From NCBI RefSeq assembly GCF_014647455.2, contig NZ_BMPF01000001.1, positions 124,001 to 188,000 on the forward strand: DNA of 64,000 bases, written 5' to 3'. How positions within the stretch are numbered: the first letter of the stretch is position 1; every line of letters begins with the position of its first letter. This DNA is from Halarchaeum grantii (GTDB lineage Archaea; Halobacteriota; Halobacteria; Halobacteriales; Halobacteriaceae). Below, piece by piece: positions 37,456-47,116 of the stretch. The position numbers were made by a program, and so were the translations under genes. Below the pieces are notes generated by a model. The model was not told the DNA's origin, did no database searches, and was given only the letters and a program-made list of their open reading frames with translations.

Positions 37456-38771
37456 ACCCCTGGACACGATACCCATCACCGTTGACGCACTACGCCCCGG
37501 CCACCTCTCCCAGTACGGCTACGAGTGGGAGACGATTTCCGTTCTCGACGACTTCCTTGACGAGGGCGCGACGCGCTTCCAGAACGCGTTCGCGAACGGA
37601 ACAAACACGGGTATCTCGCGCCCCTCAATGCTCACCTCGCGCTATCTCGGGGACTGGCCGACAGCCGACGGCCGCCCGTCGCGAGCGTGCTCCCGGACGA
37701 CGTGGCGACCGTCGCACTCCACTCGAATACCTACTTCGCGGCCCGCATCGGCGAACCCGCGGGATTCGATGTCTTCGATGATTTCGATGTCGGCGCGATC
37801 AAGGAGTCGACGCGCTCACTAGCCCACCGCGTGTTCCGGAAGACGATGGACGCTGTCTGGCCGACCGTCGAGCGCCTCGGCCTCCGCGAAACGGCCGAAA
37901 CCGTCCAGCGAGCGGTCGGCCTGGTTCATCACGAGTCGACGGCGTACGAGATGGCCGAGCGAACGACCGATCGGGTGCTCAACCCCGTCGACGACATCGA
38001 TAGCGACCTCTTCCTCTGGGTGCACTACATGGACCCGCACCGCCCGTTCTATATGCATCTCGACGACCCCGCGTACACGGACGAGCGACTTACACCGGAC
38101 GAGATCCACGAGCTGATGTAGAAGGTGGGGATCAACCCGGAGGAGACAACAGAGGAGGAACGGCGGCTCCTGATCGGCCTCTACGACTCCGAGTTACGCT
38201 ACGCGTCCGGAGAGGTACGTCGACTGATCGACGGCCTCCGGTCGCGGAGCAGCTGGGACGACGCGAACGTGATATTCACGGCTGACCATAGTGAGGAGTT
38301 CGGCGGTCACGGCTACTACTATCATCGGGACCGACCGTACGACGAACTCTTGCACGTCCCGATGCTCGTGAAGGGCCCTGACATTACTGGGGGGGACGGT
38401 CATCGAGCGGCGGGGGCTTATCGACCTCACCCCGGCGATCTGGGGCTGGTACGACGCGCCACGTCCGAACGGGTTCCTCGGCGAACCGCTCCTCGAAGGC
38501 GACGAGCGCCGCGTCGTGGCCACGGGGTCGTTCAGTAATCCCATCCCCGTCGTCGCTGGACGGTGGGACGGCCGGAAGTACATTGAGGCGGGCGATGACC
38601 ACGACCTCTACGACCTCACCGTCGACCCCGACGAGCGATAGAACCGCGCGGACGCGGAACCCGATCACACGGTCGAGTTCCATACGCTATTCCCGAACGG
38701 CTCTTCGATGAGGACCACAGAGCCGTTCCGACGGCCCCGAGCGTCTCGCCGACCTCGGCTATCTCAAGTAA
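37456..38771 (+). pseudogene. Decayed second sulfatase-like gene
   Basis: Sulfatase homology continues directly after the intact copy but in three frames. The N-terminal part (PITVDALRPGHLSQYGYEW, then SRPSMLTS) is in one frame to about 37680. A frameshift there leads to ASVLPDDVATVALHSNTYF up to an in-frame TAG at 38119-38121. The same frame resumes with NVIFTADHSEEFGGHGYYYH until a 7-G run at 38389-38395. A second shift gives TVIERRGLIDLTPAIWGWYD and a second in-frame stop at 38639-38641. A third shift gives the terminal RLADLGYLK ending at 38771. The metal Asp and Asp-His motifs are still readable, so the inactivation is fairly recent. No start codon in the right frame was found. Confidence 0.88.
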
Positions 38772-38820
38772 GATCAGGGGCAGCGAAACACCGATTATCG
38801 ACCGGTGGCAATCACGGGCA

Positions 38821-39726
38821 ATGTCGGCGCCTCAGTACACTGTCGCGATGAGTAACTACAATATGGTGGAGACTATCGAGATGTCCGTAACGAGCGTCGT
38901 CGAGCAACTCGACGACCGCTTCGAGGTGGTGGTTATCGACGACGGGTCGACGGACGGGAGCGTCGAGATACTCGAACGCCTCGAGGCGGAGTACGACAGA
39001 CTCCGCGTGTGTTACGACGCAGACAACGATAACCTCGCGGAGGCCCGAAACCACTCCTTCGAGGAGGCGCGCGGCAACTACGTCCTCGCGTCACTCGACA
39101 CGGACGACCAGTACACGCAGTGTATCCGGGAGTTCGTCGACCTCTACCACCAGTTCGAGGTAGGCTTCGACGGCGATTTCTTCCTTCTCGGAGTCGGCCT
39201 CTACATCGCACCTCGGAACCTGCTGCTCGATGTGCCGTACCGCTCTCTCGGCTACGGCGAGGACCGGGACTTCTTCCGCCGTCTCATTGCGAACGGGTCG
39301 CTACTGAGCCTCGAACACCGCAACGTCGAATACTCGCTCGGTTACGACCGCTCTCTCCGCGAGCGCTTCGAAGTCGGCTTCGAGACGATGGCCGTTCAGT
39401 TCCAGAGCGGTCTCCACTTCTGGCCGTACGTTCGGTGGGCGTGCGAGGAGATCCGCGAGGAGGGCGGACAGGAACTCGAGTGGTATCGTGGTCTCGCGCA
39501 TCTCGTGCTCGCGCCGTTCGCCTATCTCCGATCCCTACGTGGTCCGCACTACGAGGCGCCACCGGAGTTCACGGACATCGGCCGCTACAAGGAGGCGGTT
39601 CGACGGACCCACATGACGGCTGAGGAGATGGCGGACTACCTCGGCGTCGAGTTGGACTGGGAGGCCGTCGGGCCGCGTGGCCGCGCGATATTCGACGTGG
39701 ACGAGGCCGGTATTATCATCGACTAG
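38821..39726 (+). CDS. Family 2 glycosyltransferase
   Basis: 301 residues. The GT-A N-terminus YTVAMSNYNMVETIEMSVTSVVEQL, then VVVIDDGSTDGSVEILERL, RNHSFEEARGNYVLASLDTDDQY (metal-binding Asp cluster) show an active-type GT2 core. The C-terminal 120 residues are less conserved, and no membrane helices are obvious. It probably adds one sugar of the dolichol-linked glycan in the cytoplasm. A TATA-like GATTATCGA lies at 38793-38801, about 24 bases before the ATG. Its stop overlaps that of the convergent GT4 gene by 4 bases (CTAG). Confidence 0.88.
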   Translation: MSAPQYTVAMSNYNMVETIEMSVTSVVEQLDDRFEVVVIDDGSTDGSVEILERLEAEYDRLRVCYDADNDNLAEARNHSFEEARGNYVLASLDTDDQYTQCIREFVDLYHQFEVGFDGDFFLLGVGLYIAPRNLLLDVPYRSLGYGEDRDFFRRLIANGSLLSLEHRNVEYSLGYDRSLRERFEVGFETMAVQFQSGLHFWPYVRWACEEIREEGGQELEWYRGLAHLVLAPFAYLRSLRGPHYEAPPEFTDIGRYKEAVRRTHMTAEEMADYLGVELDWEAVGPRGRAIFDVDEAGIIID

Positions 39727-40934
39727 AACGGCCCGAAATCCTCGATGATCCGCTCGTGGAGCGCCCGCGACCCGGCTTCCCATGTGTATTCTTCGGCGGC
39801 GAGCAGTCGGGCTGCTCGCCCGATGTCGCGACATCTCTCGGGGTCGGAGGCGAGCGACGCGATAGTGTCAGGGAACGCGTCGAGGCCGGCGACAACGAGT
39901 TCCGCGCCGTCCGCGGCGTCGATCCCGCGCGCGCCGAACGGCGTGGAGACGACGGGGAGACTCCGCGCGAAGAAGTCGATCAGTTTGATGTTCGTTCCGC
40001 CCCCGGAAAGCATCGGATTCAACGCGACATCTGCGGCATCGAGGTGCGCCTCGAAGCCATCCTCGACGTACCCCGTCACGGTGACGTTCGCCGGGAGGTC
40101 GCGTCCAGAGAGGGCGTTCCCGACGCCGCCGAGGATCAGGAAGTGAACGGGCGGCGTGGTGTCGCGCATTCGATCGGCGATGTCGACGACCGCGTGGGCA
40201 GCCTCCGCGTTCGGCTCGTAGTTGCTCCCCATGAAGACGCAGACGGTCGCGTTCGCCGGGATACCGTGCGAGCGCCGGCACCCGCGCGCGGCAGAGGAGT
40301 GCGGACGATGCTCGCGGATGTCGCTCTCGTAGGTGCCGTTCGGGACAACGATGACGGGTCCGCCCGGGTCGTACGTCTCGCGGTAGACGCGCGCATCTCG
40401 CTCGCTCGTACAGACCACGAGGTCCGATCCCTCAACGGAGCGGCGTTCGAGCGCGGCGACGCGGCGTTCGACGCGGTCCTCGAAGAGTGGCTGATCTATG
40501 TCTCCGAAGCGCTCCATCTCGACGTTGTGGCTGGAGAAGACGACGGGCGTCGAGTCGTCGACGGCGTCGAGGACGTAGGGCGTCTGCCAGGGTTCGCGCG
40601 CGAGGACGACATCCGCGTCGTCGAGCATCCCGGGAAGCCCATCGTTCGCGAGTGAGAGCGCGCGGCCCGCGAGGAGGTTCGGGTAGCCGAGCAGCATCGG
40701 CGACTTCACCACTTCGTGAAGCGGGTGTAAGTGGCGGTACTCGTCGTAGCCGTCCGCGATTCGGACGTTTCGGCGGAGGTCGAGCGACTTGTACATCGCG
40801 GGCGATCCGCCCTGACAGTACCGGACGACGGTGTCGCCCGCCGCCGGAAACTCCTTCACGAGGCCATGCGTGCGGTGGTCTCCTCCCATCTGCGGCGGAT
40901 ACGTGACGTAGGGGGCGACCTGGCAGAGGTGCAC
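39723..40934 (-). CDS. Family 4 glycosyltransferase
   Basis: 403 residues of GT-B fold. The N-terminal LCQVAPYVTYPPQMGGDHRTHGL and the SSHNVEMERFGD segment are acceptor-side. The C-terminal nucleotide-sugar side has TVCVFMGSNYEPNAEAAHAVVDIA, VTGYVEDGFEAHLDAADVALNPMLSGGGTNIKLIDFFARSLPVVSTPFGARGI, where the usual E-x7-E motif is replaced by GTNIKLIDFFA as in several archaeal GT4 enzymes. The sugar and linkage cannot be read from sequence. It overlaps the GT2 gene tail to tail. Confidence 0.87.
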   Translation of the reverse strand: MHLCQVAPYVTYPPQMGGDHRTHGLVKEFPAAGDTVVRYCQGGSPAMYKSLDLRRNVRIADGYDEYRHLHPLHEVVKSPMLLGYPNLLAGRALSLANDGLPGMLDDADVVLAREPWQTPYVLDAVDDSTPVVFSSHNVEMERFGDIDQPLFEDRVERRVAALERRSVEGSDLVVCTSERDARVYRETYDPGGPVIVVPNGTYESDIREHRPHSSAARGCRRSHGIPANATVCVFMGSNYEPNAEAAHAVVDIADRMRDTTPPVHFLILGGVGNALSGRDLPANVTVTGYVEDGFEAHLDAADVALNPMLSGGGTNIKLIDFFARSLPVVSTPFGARGIDAADGAELVVAGLDAFPDTIASLASDPERCRDIGRAARLLAAEEYTWEAGSRALHERIIEDFGPF

Positions 40935-40973
40935 GCGTTATACGCGGACGATAACGGGCTTATTCGTACCGGT

Positions 40974-41276
40974 CTACCGGTAACCGAGCGCTTCGAGGTG
41001 GTCCTCGACACTCTCGCTTGTGTCCATCTTGAGGACGTCGCCGCTGAGCAGGGGGACACTGGGGAACGACGCCGCGTCGGCAACCTCGCACATCTCGTCC
41101 GTGACCGTGCCGTCCGCGTCCTCGCTCCCGTCACGTCGGCGGACGAGCCATCCGTCGTCGGCCGTGACGCGGAGCGCGTTGTTCGACTTCGTGACGACGG
41201 CCCCGTCCGCGGCGTCGCCGTACCGTGCGGGTACGCCTTCTGAAAGACGCAGAATCCCTCGTCGAACGTCTCTCAA
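40974..41276 (-). pseudogene. C-terminal stub of a sulfatase-like gene
   Basis: About 100 readable residues, RYGDAADGAVVTKSNNALRVTADDGWLV followed by a tail ending EDHLEALGYR. The end matches the C-terminus of the intact sulfatase-like protein in this island. The catalytic two thirds are absent: only 145 bases separate this stub from the next gene, and they hold no metal-site motifs. The nominal start is a TTG inside homologous sequence and the frame stays open a little upstream. It is best read as a deletion remnant of a third sulfatase-like gene. Confidence 0.65.
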
Positions 41277-41421
41277 GACTATGGGAGACAGTCGGCCAAG
41301 AACCGATCCGCGCGAAACGCGTCCATCGAGAGCAGCACTGTCCGGGCTATGGTTCCCCGTTGGGGCGCCCCCCGTTTTATAGACTCAGAGACAGTTTCAA
41401 ACTTCTCTCAACTATCGCTGG

Positions 41422-42549
41422 CTACTCCTCTGCGTTCACGAACCGCTTTTCACCCTCGAAAACGACCTCCCGCAGCCCCTCGGCAAACGCTTCGTAGCGG
41501 TACTGGTCGCCGTGTTGTCGTATCGTCTCGGCGTCGAAGTCCGCGGGATCGAACTCCCCGACCGTTGCGCGTAGCGACTCGACCGTCGGGTCGAACGTGA
41601 GTCCTGTGACCCCCTCCTCAACCTGAGACGCCGTGAACCCCTCGTCGACGCCGAGGAGGGGTTTACCGGCCATCATTGCTTCCGCACCGACGAGTCCGAA
41701 GTCCTCCTGTATGGGCGCGTAGACCACCGCAGTGGCGTTCGCGACGAGCGACTCGATGTCGTCGACGAACCCACGTATCTCGACGTTGTCGTGTCCGGCA
41801 GCGATCGACTCGAGCCGTTCGCGTTCTTCGCCGTCACCCGCGACGACGAGGCGGTCCTCAAGGCCGGAAAAAGACTCCACGATCAGGTCGATCCGCTTCT
41901 CGCTATCAAGACGCGACCACGTCACGAAGTAACCATCGTCACCTTCGTTGCGCCAGTCGCCCGTCACGGGTGGGTAGACGACCTCGGCGTCGCGGCCGTA
42001 GTAGCGCCGGATGCGGTCGCGGATCACCTCCGAATTCCCGACGAACGTATCCACGTAGTCGAGCGCCTCCTTATCGAGCGCGCGCCAGATCTTCGCGTAC
42101 GCGCGGGCTGCAAACCCGACGCCGGGGTAGTTGAGGTCCGTCATCCGACTCCGGAAGAGATCATAGAGCCACCGCGGCGGACTGTGCGGGTAGTGGACGA
42201 CGCGCTGGTCGGCCGCCGGGACGTAGTACTTCGAGAGCGGCCCGCTCTCGAGGAGAACCTCGTAGGCCTCAAGTTCGGCAACGCCCTCCGTCATGTCGAT
42301 CCCGACACTCGCGGACTCGAAGGGGTTCATCCCGCCGTTCCGCCAGTCGAGGAGGCGGCCGCTCAGCCCCGTCGTGTACTTCGACTGGCGCATCGCGTAC
42401 ACCTCGACGTCGTCCGGGACGTCAACGTCGTCTGCGACATACATCGTGTATATCGGTGCGTTGAGGACGCGTGCGGCCTCAATGGCGAACGTCTCGCTTC
42501 CCCCAATCGTTGGGAAGCGGTCGTGGAGCACGGCGACATCGTCCGTCAT
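41422..42549 (-). CDS. Family 4 glycosyltransferase
   Basis: 375 residues from the ATG at 42547-42549; a TTG or GTG 21 bases upstream is less likely. DVAVLHDRFPTIGGSETFAIEAARVL opens the acceptor domain. YPHSPPRWLYDLF, TFVGNSEVIRDRIRRYYGRDAEVVYPPV and YFVTWSRLDSEKRIDLIVESF mark the hinge. EIRGFVDDIESLVANATAVVYAPIQEDFGLVGAEAMMAGKPLLGV carries the E-x7-E catalytic motif. It is cytoplasmic and probably extends the dolichol-linked glycan. It diverges from the next GT4, with about 290 bases between. Confidence 0.9.
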   Translation of the reverse strand: MTDDVAVLHDRFPTIGGSETFAIEAARVLNAPIYTMYVADDVDVPDDVEVYAMRQSKYTTGLSGRLLDWRNGGMNPFESASVGIDMTEGVAELEAYEVLLESGPLSKYYVPAADQRVVHYPHSPPRWLYDLFRSRMTDLNYPGVGFAARAYAKIWRALDKEALDYVDTFVGNSEVIRDRIRRYYGRDAEVVYPPVTGDWRNEGDDGYFVTWSRLDSEKRIDLIVESFSGLEDRLVVAGDGEERERLESIAAGHDNVEIRGFVDDIESLVANATAVVYAPIQEDFGLVGAEAMMAGKPLLGVDEGFTASQVEEGVTGLTFDPTVESLRATVGEFDPADFDAETIRQHGDQYRYEAFAEGLREVVFEGEKRFVNAEE

Positions 42550-42841
42550 GACCGCGGCTTGTGACACCACGGCCTTAACCGTGCCTGTCGGGGGTCGTCA
42601 TCCGCACAGCGTTCCGAGATGTCGCCGATCTTCCCCACTGAGGCACGACGTATCGCGGTCGCACGCGCGCTCGGCGACCGCCCCGGAAGACAAGCAAGCG
42701 CTCCAGCGTCTCCGCCATGTTGAGGTTCACATCGCCACGCTACACGCCAACATCGTTCACAGTTCCGTTCGTCGGTGGTTTAACCCTGTTTATGGATATG
42801 AGAAGGGAATACCTATGTGTCGCGTGAGAGAACAACGGACG

Positions 42842-43972
42842 ATGCGAGTCGGGGTCATCACACCGCGATATCCGCCGACGATGCGGGGCGGCGGCGAGGT
42901 CAGCGTCCAGTTGCTCGCCGAGCACCTCGCCGCCCACGACGACGTGACGTCCCTCCGCGTCTTCGCCTTCGACGGTGCGGACGAGACGACCCGCCAGGAC
43001 GGCGTCGTCGTCCATCGCGTCGCCGACGTGCTCAACCGGGTACCCGAGGTGGCGAATATGCAGGCGGTGCTCGCGCTCCGCGAGTACGCGGAGGAGGTTG
43101 CGGCATGCGACGTCCTCCACGCCTACAACATGGCGCTCAATCCCGTCGCGGGCTACCTCTCCGAGCGTCACGGGGTCCCAGGCGTCGCGACGCTAAACTC
43201 CTACGACGTTCTCCCGAAGGCTGCGTTCGGCGTTCAGCCGAAGCCGAGTCGCCACGCCTACGAGGTGCTCGCGATGCCGACGACCGGCCGCGTCCTCCGG
43301 TCGTACATGCGCCGTCTAGACCGATTCGTCACGCTGAGTGAGGCGAGCGCTGCGGTCTATCGGCGAAACGGCTTCGGCGACGCCAGCTTCAGCGTCGTAC
43401 CGAACATGCTTGATCCGTCTTTTGACCCGCCCGAACGCCGCCCCGATGGCAATGGCTACGAACTCCTCTACGTCGGGAGCCTTATTCCCGAGAAGGGCGT
43501 TGAGTCGCTCGTACGCGCCGTCTCCGACCTTCCCGGGGACACGTCCCTGACTGTCGTCGGCGACGGCCCCGAGGACGACTCCCTCCGTCAGCTCGTTGCA
43601 TCGCTCGGCATCACGGACCGCGTGACGTTCACGGGCCGCGTCCCATACGACCGCGTCCGCGATCGGTACGCGACGGCGGACGTCTTCGTTCACCCCGGGG
43701 TCTGGCCGGAGCCGTTCGGCCGGACGATACTCGAGGCCATGGAAACCGGCCTCCCGGTCCTCGTCTCCGACATTGGTGGGCCCGCCGAAGTCATCGATGA
43801 CCGCCTCTGCCGGTTCGCCCCCGGGACGCCGAGCGCCATCGTTGAGGCCGTTGGCCGACTCCGCGGACGCGAGGATTCCGTCGGCGCGCACAACCGCGAA
43901 CGCGTCCGCGAACGGTACGCGCCCGAGCGCATCACCGCGGAGATGCTTGACGTCTATCGGTCGGTCCAGTAG
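42842..43972 (+). CDS. Family 4 glycosyltransferase
   Basis: 376 residues from the ATG giving MRVGVITPRYPPTMRGGGEVSVQLLAEHL. An upstream ATG at 42815 (nine more residues, MCRVREQRT) is possible, since TATA-like TTTAACC at about 42779-42785 would put transcription start next to it. LLYVGSLIPEKGVESLVRAV, VTFTGRVPYDRVRDRYATADVFVHPGVWPEPFGRTILEAMETGLPVL carries the GT-B C-terminal E-x7-E motif. It stops 2 bases short of the convergent alkaline-phosphatase-superfamily gene. Confidence 0.92.
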   Translation: MRVGVITPRYPPTMRGGGEVSVQLLAEHLAAHDDVTSLRVFAFDGADETTRQDGVVVHRVADVLNRVPEVANMQAVLALREYAEEVAACDVLHAYNMALNPVAGYLSERHGVPGVATLNSYDVLPKAAFGVQPKPSRHAYEVLAMPTTGRVLRSYMRRLDRFVTLSEASAAVYRRNGFGDASFSVVPNMLDPSFDPPERRPDGNGYELLYVGSLIPEKGVESLVRAVSDLPGDTSLTVVGDGPEDDSLRQLVASLGITDRVTFTGRVPYDRVRDRYATADVFVHPGVWPEPFGRTILEAMETGLPVLVSDIGGPAEVIDDRLCRFAPGTPSAIVEAVGRLRGREDSVGAHNRERVRERYAPERITAEMLDVYRSVQ

Positions 43973-43973
43973 G

Positions 43974-44909
43974 TCAGACGTAACCGAGGTTCTGGAGGCG
44001 CTTTTCGACGGTTTCCGACGTCGCCTTGTCGACGTCGGCTGGACGTTCGAACGTCGGTTCGTACTCGCCCGTGTCCGTCGCCTCTGTCTCCACCCACGGA
44101 ACACGGCGCACCGCTCCGATCGGACACCCCGGCGGGTGACCATAGACGTTCCACTCCCCGAAGGAATTCCCGTGGTCGGCGGAGATTACGACGCGCTCGG
44201 CGTCAAGGTTCGAGAGCAACACTACCACGTCGTTGAGCACGTATCGCAGATTCGCGAGGTAGGAATCCCACGCGCGTTCGCGCGATAGTTCGCCTGCCGC
44301 CAGGCGATCCCAAACGGAGTGCCATCCCTCCCCAAATGTCTCGATATCGATACCGGAGCCGATCGGGTCGGGGACACTCGGAAAGTGGGGTTGCATGTAG
44401 TGAACGAGCAAACGCTCGCAGTCGCTCGAGCGCCCCGCCGCGACCGCTCGATCCGTGACGTGCCGCGCGGGGACCGTGCCCACGCCTTCGTCCCATCCGT
44501 ATGTCCACACCTCGTCGACGTCCACGAACGCGTCCGAATCGACCTGGCCTTCGCTAAATGGATTCGCTGTCACGTACGCCGTCCGACGGATCTCGTCGGT
44601 ATATGCCTCCGTGAAGTTCGTGCGCATCCAGTCCTTCGACGCGCTCGCGGTCGAACGGATCGAGGGAATCTCATCTGGGAGGAACTCGTACTCGGACGTA
44701 ACGGCCGCGAGCGCGTCAACCCGGCAGGCGTCAAGCAATACGAGTGCATCCCACTCGCGTTCGTACACCGGCGTCTCTCTGGGGTCATACGGCAGTGCGA
44801 GGCGGCCGAGTTGGCGCGCGACGTCCTGTACGCTCAGTGAGACGGCAGGGCCGAACCCCTCCTCACGGACGACGCGAGGACGGGCTGCGAGCCATGATGA
44901 GAGATCCAT
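43974..44909 (-). CDS. Alkaline-phosphatase-superfamily protein of the glycosylation island
   Basis: 311 residues from the ATG at 44907-44909; a GTG 21 bases upstream is an alternative. WDALVLLDACRVDAL gives the first metal Asp (residue 60). IRSTASASKDWMRTNFTEAY at residues 85-104 is the expected nucleophile region, with Ser/Thr and no Cys. VVISADHGNSFGE gives Asp245-His246, and GHPPGCP supplies a further His. The core is complete but shorter than classic sulfatases (about 310 against 450-500 residues). The reaction could be sulfate- or phosphate-ester cleavage or group transfer on glycan intermediates. It ends LQNLGYV like its neighbours. No signal peptide was seen. Confidence 0.82.
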   Translation of the reverse strand: MDLSSWLAARPRVVREEGFGPAVSLSVQDVARQLGRLALPYDPRETPVYEREWDALVLLDACRVDALAAVTSEYEFLPDEIPSIRSTASASKDWMRTNFTEAYTDEIRRTAYVTANPFSEGQVDSDAFVDVDEVWTYGWDEGVGTVPARHVTDRAVAAGRSSDCERLLVHYMQPHFPSVPDPIGSGIDIETFGEGWHSVWDRLAAGELSRERAWDSYLANLRYVLNDVVVLLSNLDAERVVISADHGNSFGEWNVYGHPPGCPIGAVRRVPWVETEATDTGEYEPTFERPADVDKATSETVEKRLQNLGYV

Positions 44910-44949
44910 CGACCACGTGTTGAACCGCACTGCGTAAATACGACCCGAG

Positions 44950-46026
44950 TCAGCGGGCGGTCACGCACTCGTAGATGTCGGCAACCCGTTCACCAATCGG
45001 TCCCCAGTTGAGCGACTCGGCGCGCAGCATCGCGTCCTCACGCATCGAAACGAGGTCTGCATTGCACGCGTCCGTTAGGACGTCTTCGAGCGGCTCGTCG
45101 GGGTCGTAGACGATCCCCGCGTTCTCGCCAACGAGGTAGTCGTTGCACCCGATATCGGGTACGATCGGCGGGCACCCGAAGGAGAGAGAGGACACCACGC
45201 TGCCGGACGTGAGGACGTCGCGGAATGGGAAGACGGCAGCGTCGGCGGCATTGAAGTACGTCTGGAGGTCGTCGTCCGGGATAAATTCGGCGACGAGCGT
45301 GACGTCGTCGCAGTTGCCGACGACTTCCTCAAGGTGTCGTCCGTAGCGCTCTGACGCCGGATTCCCCGCGACAATTAGGTGCGTGTTCGGCGCATTCAAT
45401 CGCTCGAACGCGTCGACGAGTCCCTCGACGCCCTTGTACGGGCGGAGGTTCCCGAAGAAGAGGAAAGTCGTCTCGTCGTCGAGCGACAGCGTCTCGCGTG
45501 CCTCCTCGTGCGAGATGTCGTTCGCGTAGTCCCCGATGTAGTTCCCGTGCGGGACGACGTGGAACTTCTCTCGGTGGCACTCGGCCAGCCCGTACGTCTC
45601 GATGAGGATATCCTCAGAACGGGGACAGTGGACGAGAACCGAATCGGCGGCGAACGAGACGAAGAGTCGGCGGTAGACTCGATGGTATGTGGGCCAGTCG
45701 ACGTCGTGTGGGACCACGTTATGCGCCGTCCAGATGAGCGAGAAGCCGAGAAGACGGAGAAGGAGGACTTCAAGCGCAAACGCGACGCTCTTCACCGCCG
45801 TCTCAGCGAGGTTGTCGCCGTAGTAGAACGCGTGGAGCCAGTGGAGGTGAACGACATCCGCGTCGTTCCCGCGGGCCGCGCGGAGGGCCGCGAACAGACC
45901 GGGACCATCTGGGTCGATTAGCGTCGTCGAGACACCCGCATCCTCTAGTGCATTAGCAAGGTCACGCTGGTAAGGGTTCTCCGGGCCTGCGTCCGGGAGG
46001 TGCACTGCCGAAGGATCGGTCGTCAT
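44950..46026 (-). CDS. Family 4 glycosyltransferase
   Basis: 358 residues starting MTTDPSAVHLPDAGPENPYQRDLANALE. DVVHLHWLHAFYYGDNLAETAVKS and SLIWTAHNVVPHDV are in the acceptor domain. The C-terminal part has TFLFFGNLRPYKGVEGLVDAFERL, VTLVAEFIPDDDLQTYFNAADAAVFPFRDVLTSGSVVSSLSFGCPPIVPD, a sugar-nucleotide site in which the first E of E-x7-E is replaced. The WTAHNVVPH segment is typical of archaeal and bacterial glycan-cluster GT4 enzymes. It lies 41 bases upstream, on the same strand, of the alkaline-phosphatase-superfamily gene in the direction of transcription, so the two may be co-transcribed. Confidence 0.9.
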   Translation of the reverse strand: MTTDPSAVHLPDAGPENPYQRDLANALEDAGVSTTLIDPDGPGLFAALRAARGNDADVVHLHWLHAFYYGDNLAETAVKSVAFALEVLLLRLLGFSLIWTAHNVVPHDVDWPTYHRVYRRLFVSFAADSVLVHCPRSEDILIETYGLAECHREKFHVVPHGNYIGDYANDISHEEARETLSLDDETTFLFFGNLRPYKGVEGLVDAFERLNAPNTHLIVAGNPASERYGRHLEEVVGNCDDVTLVAEFIPDDDLQTYFNAADAAVFPFRDVLTSGSVVSSLSFGCPPIVPDIGCNDYLVGENAGIVYDPDEPLEDVLTDACNADLVSMREDAMLRAESLNWGPIGERVADIYECVTAR

Positions 46027-46098
46027 ACCCAAGGGTACACGGCACCGCGCAAAAACGTAGTGTTCGCTGGTACGGTTCCACCCACGCGTAGTGAGTGA

Positions 46099-46107
46099 AT
46101 TTTAACC
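46099..46107 (+). promoter_or_regulatory. TATA-like element for aglF
   Basis: ATTTTAACC is centred about 28 bases upstream of the aglF ATG at 46131, consistent with a leaderless transcript and supporting that start. Confidence 0.55.
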
Positions 46108-46130
46108 TCCCCGCGTCCAAGTTCCTGCCT

Positions 46131-46841
46131 ATGCAAGCTGTCGTGCTCGCCGCGGGCGAAGGGACCCGCCTCCGGCCGCTGACCGAGGATAAACCGAAGG
46201 GACTCGTCGAGGTCGATGGCCGGCCGATCCTCACGCACTGCTTCGAGCGGCTCGCGGAGCTCGGCGCGGACGAACTCCTCGTCGTCATCGGCTACAAGAA
46301 AGAGCAGATAATCAGCCACTATGGCGACGCGTTCGAGGGGATTCCGATCACGTACGAGCACCAGCGCGAGGCGAACGGGCTCGCGCACGCCCTCCTCACG
46401 GTTGAGAACCACATTGATGGCGATTTCATGCTGATGCTTGGCGACAACGTATTCGCGGCGAACCTCGCGGACGTCGTTGACCGACAGCGCGAGAACCGTA
46501 CGGACGCCGCGTTCCTCGTCGAGGAGGTTGGGTGGGACGAGGCGGGCCGCTATGGTGTCTGCGTGACGAACGACTACGGCGAGATCACCGAGGTCGTCGA
46601 AAAGCCTGATGACCCCCCCTCGAATCTCGTAATGACGGGCTTCTACACGTTCAGCCCAGCGATCTTCCACGCGTGTCACCTCGTCCAGCCGTCAAACCGC
46701 GGCGAGTACGAGCTCAGCGAAGCGATCGATCTCTTGATCCGCTCTGGACGCACCATTGACGCCGTTCGCCTCGACGGCTGGCGCCTCGACATCGGCTACC
46801 CCGAGGACCGCGACGAGGCAGAGCATCGCCTCACCGAGTAG
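46131..46841 (+). CDS. aglF: UTP-glucose-1-phosphate uridylyltransferase AglF type
   Basis: 236 residues, a single nucleotidyltransferase domain: MQAVVLAAGEGTRLRPLTEDKPKGLVEV, the metal-site Asp in MLMLGDNVFAAN, VEKPDDPPSNLVMTGFYTFSP and RLDGWRLDIGYPEDRDEAE. In Haloferax AglF makes UDP-glucose that AglM oxidises to UDP-glucuronate. The same pair lies here in order, followed by aglB. It is cytoplasmic. Unlike the nucleotidyltransferase at the other end of the island, it has no hexapeptide-repeat domain. Confidence 0.9.
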   Translation: MQAVVLAAGEGTRLRPLTEDKPKGLVEVDGRPILTHCFERLAELGADELLVVIGYKKEQIISHYGDAFEGIPITYEHQREANGLAHALLTVENHIDGDFMLMLGDNVFAANLADVVDRQRENRTDAAFLVEEVGWDEAGRYGVCVTNDYGEITEVVEKPDDPPSNLVMTGFYTFSPAIFHACHLVQPSNRGEYELSEAIDLLIRSGRTIDAVRLDGWRLDIGYPEDRDEAEHRLTE

Positions 46842-47116
46842 CGATAGTCCGTTGATGGCAGCTATCTCTCCGAGTTGCTCACCATACGCGGCGAGCTAAA
46901 TGCTCTTCAAGACGGAGGCCGCCGACGGCGATATGGAATGCTGGGGGCTCCGACACCCTCGATATTCGGACGCTCGTGGATGTCGTTCGTAAGACACCCG
47001 CGACGGCGTCTCCTCGTTCACCGGCTAGTGCTGGGTTCTCATCACTCCCGATTCTCTCGCCATGGACGCGTGACAGACGCGTGTTTCATATGTCGGGCCG
47101 GTCTATGGTTCAGCAA

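Noticed and set aside
42293-42841. 183-residue extension of the GT4 gene at 42842
   Set aside because: The upstream part is antisense to the neighbouring GT4 gene; the family starts at MRVGVITPRYPP.
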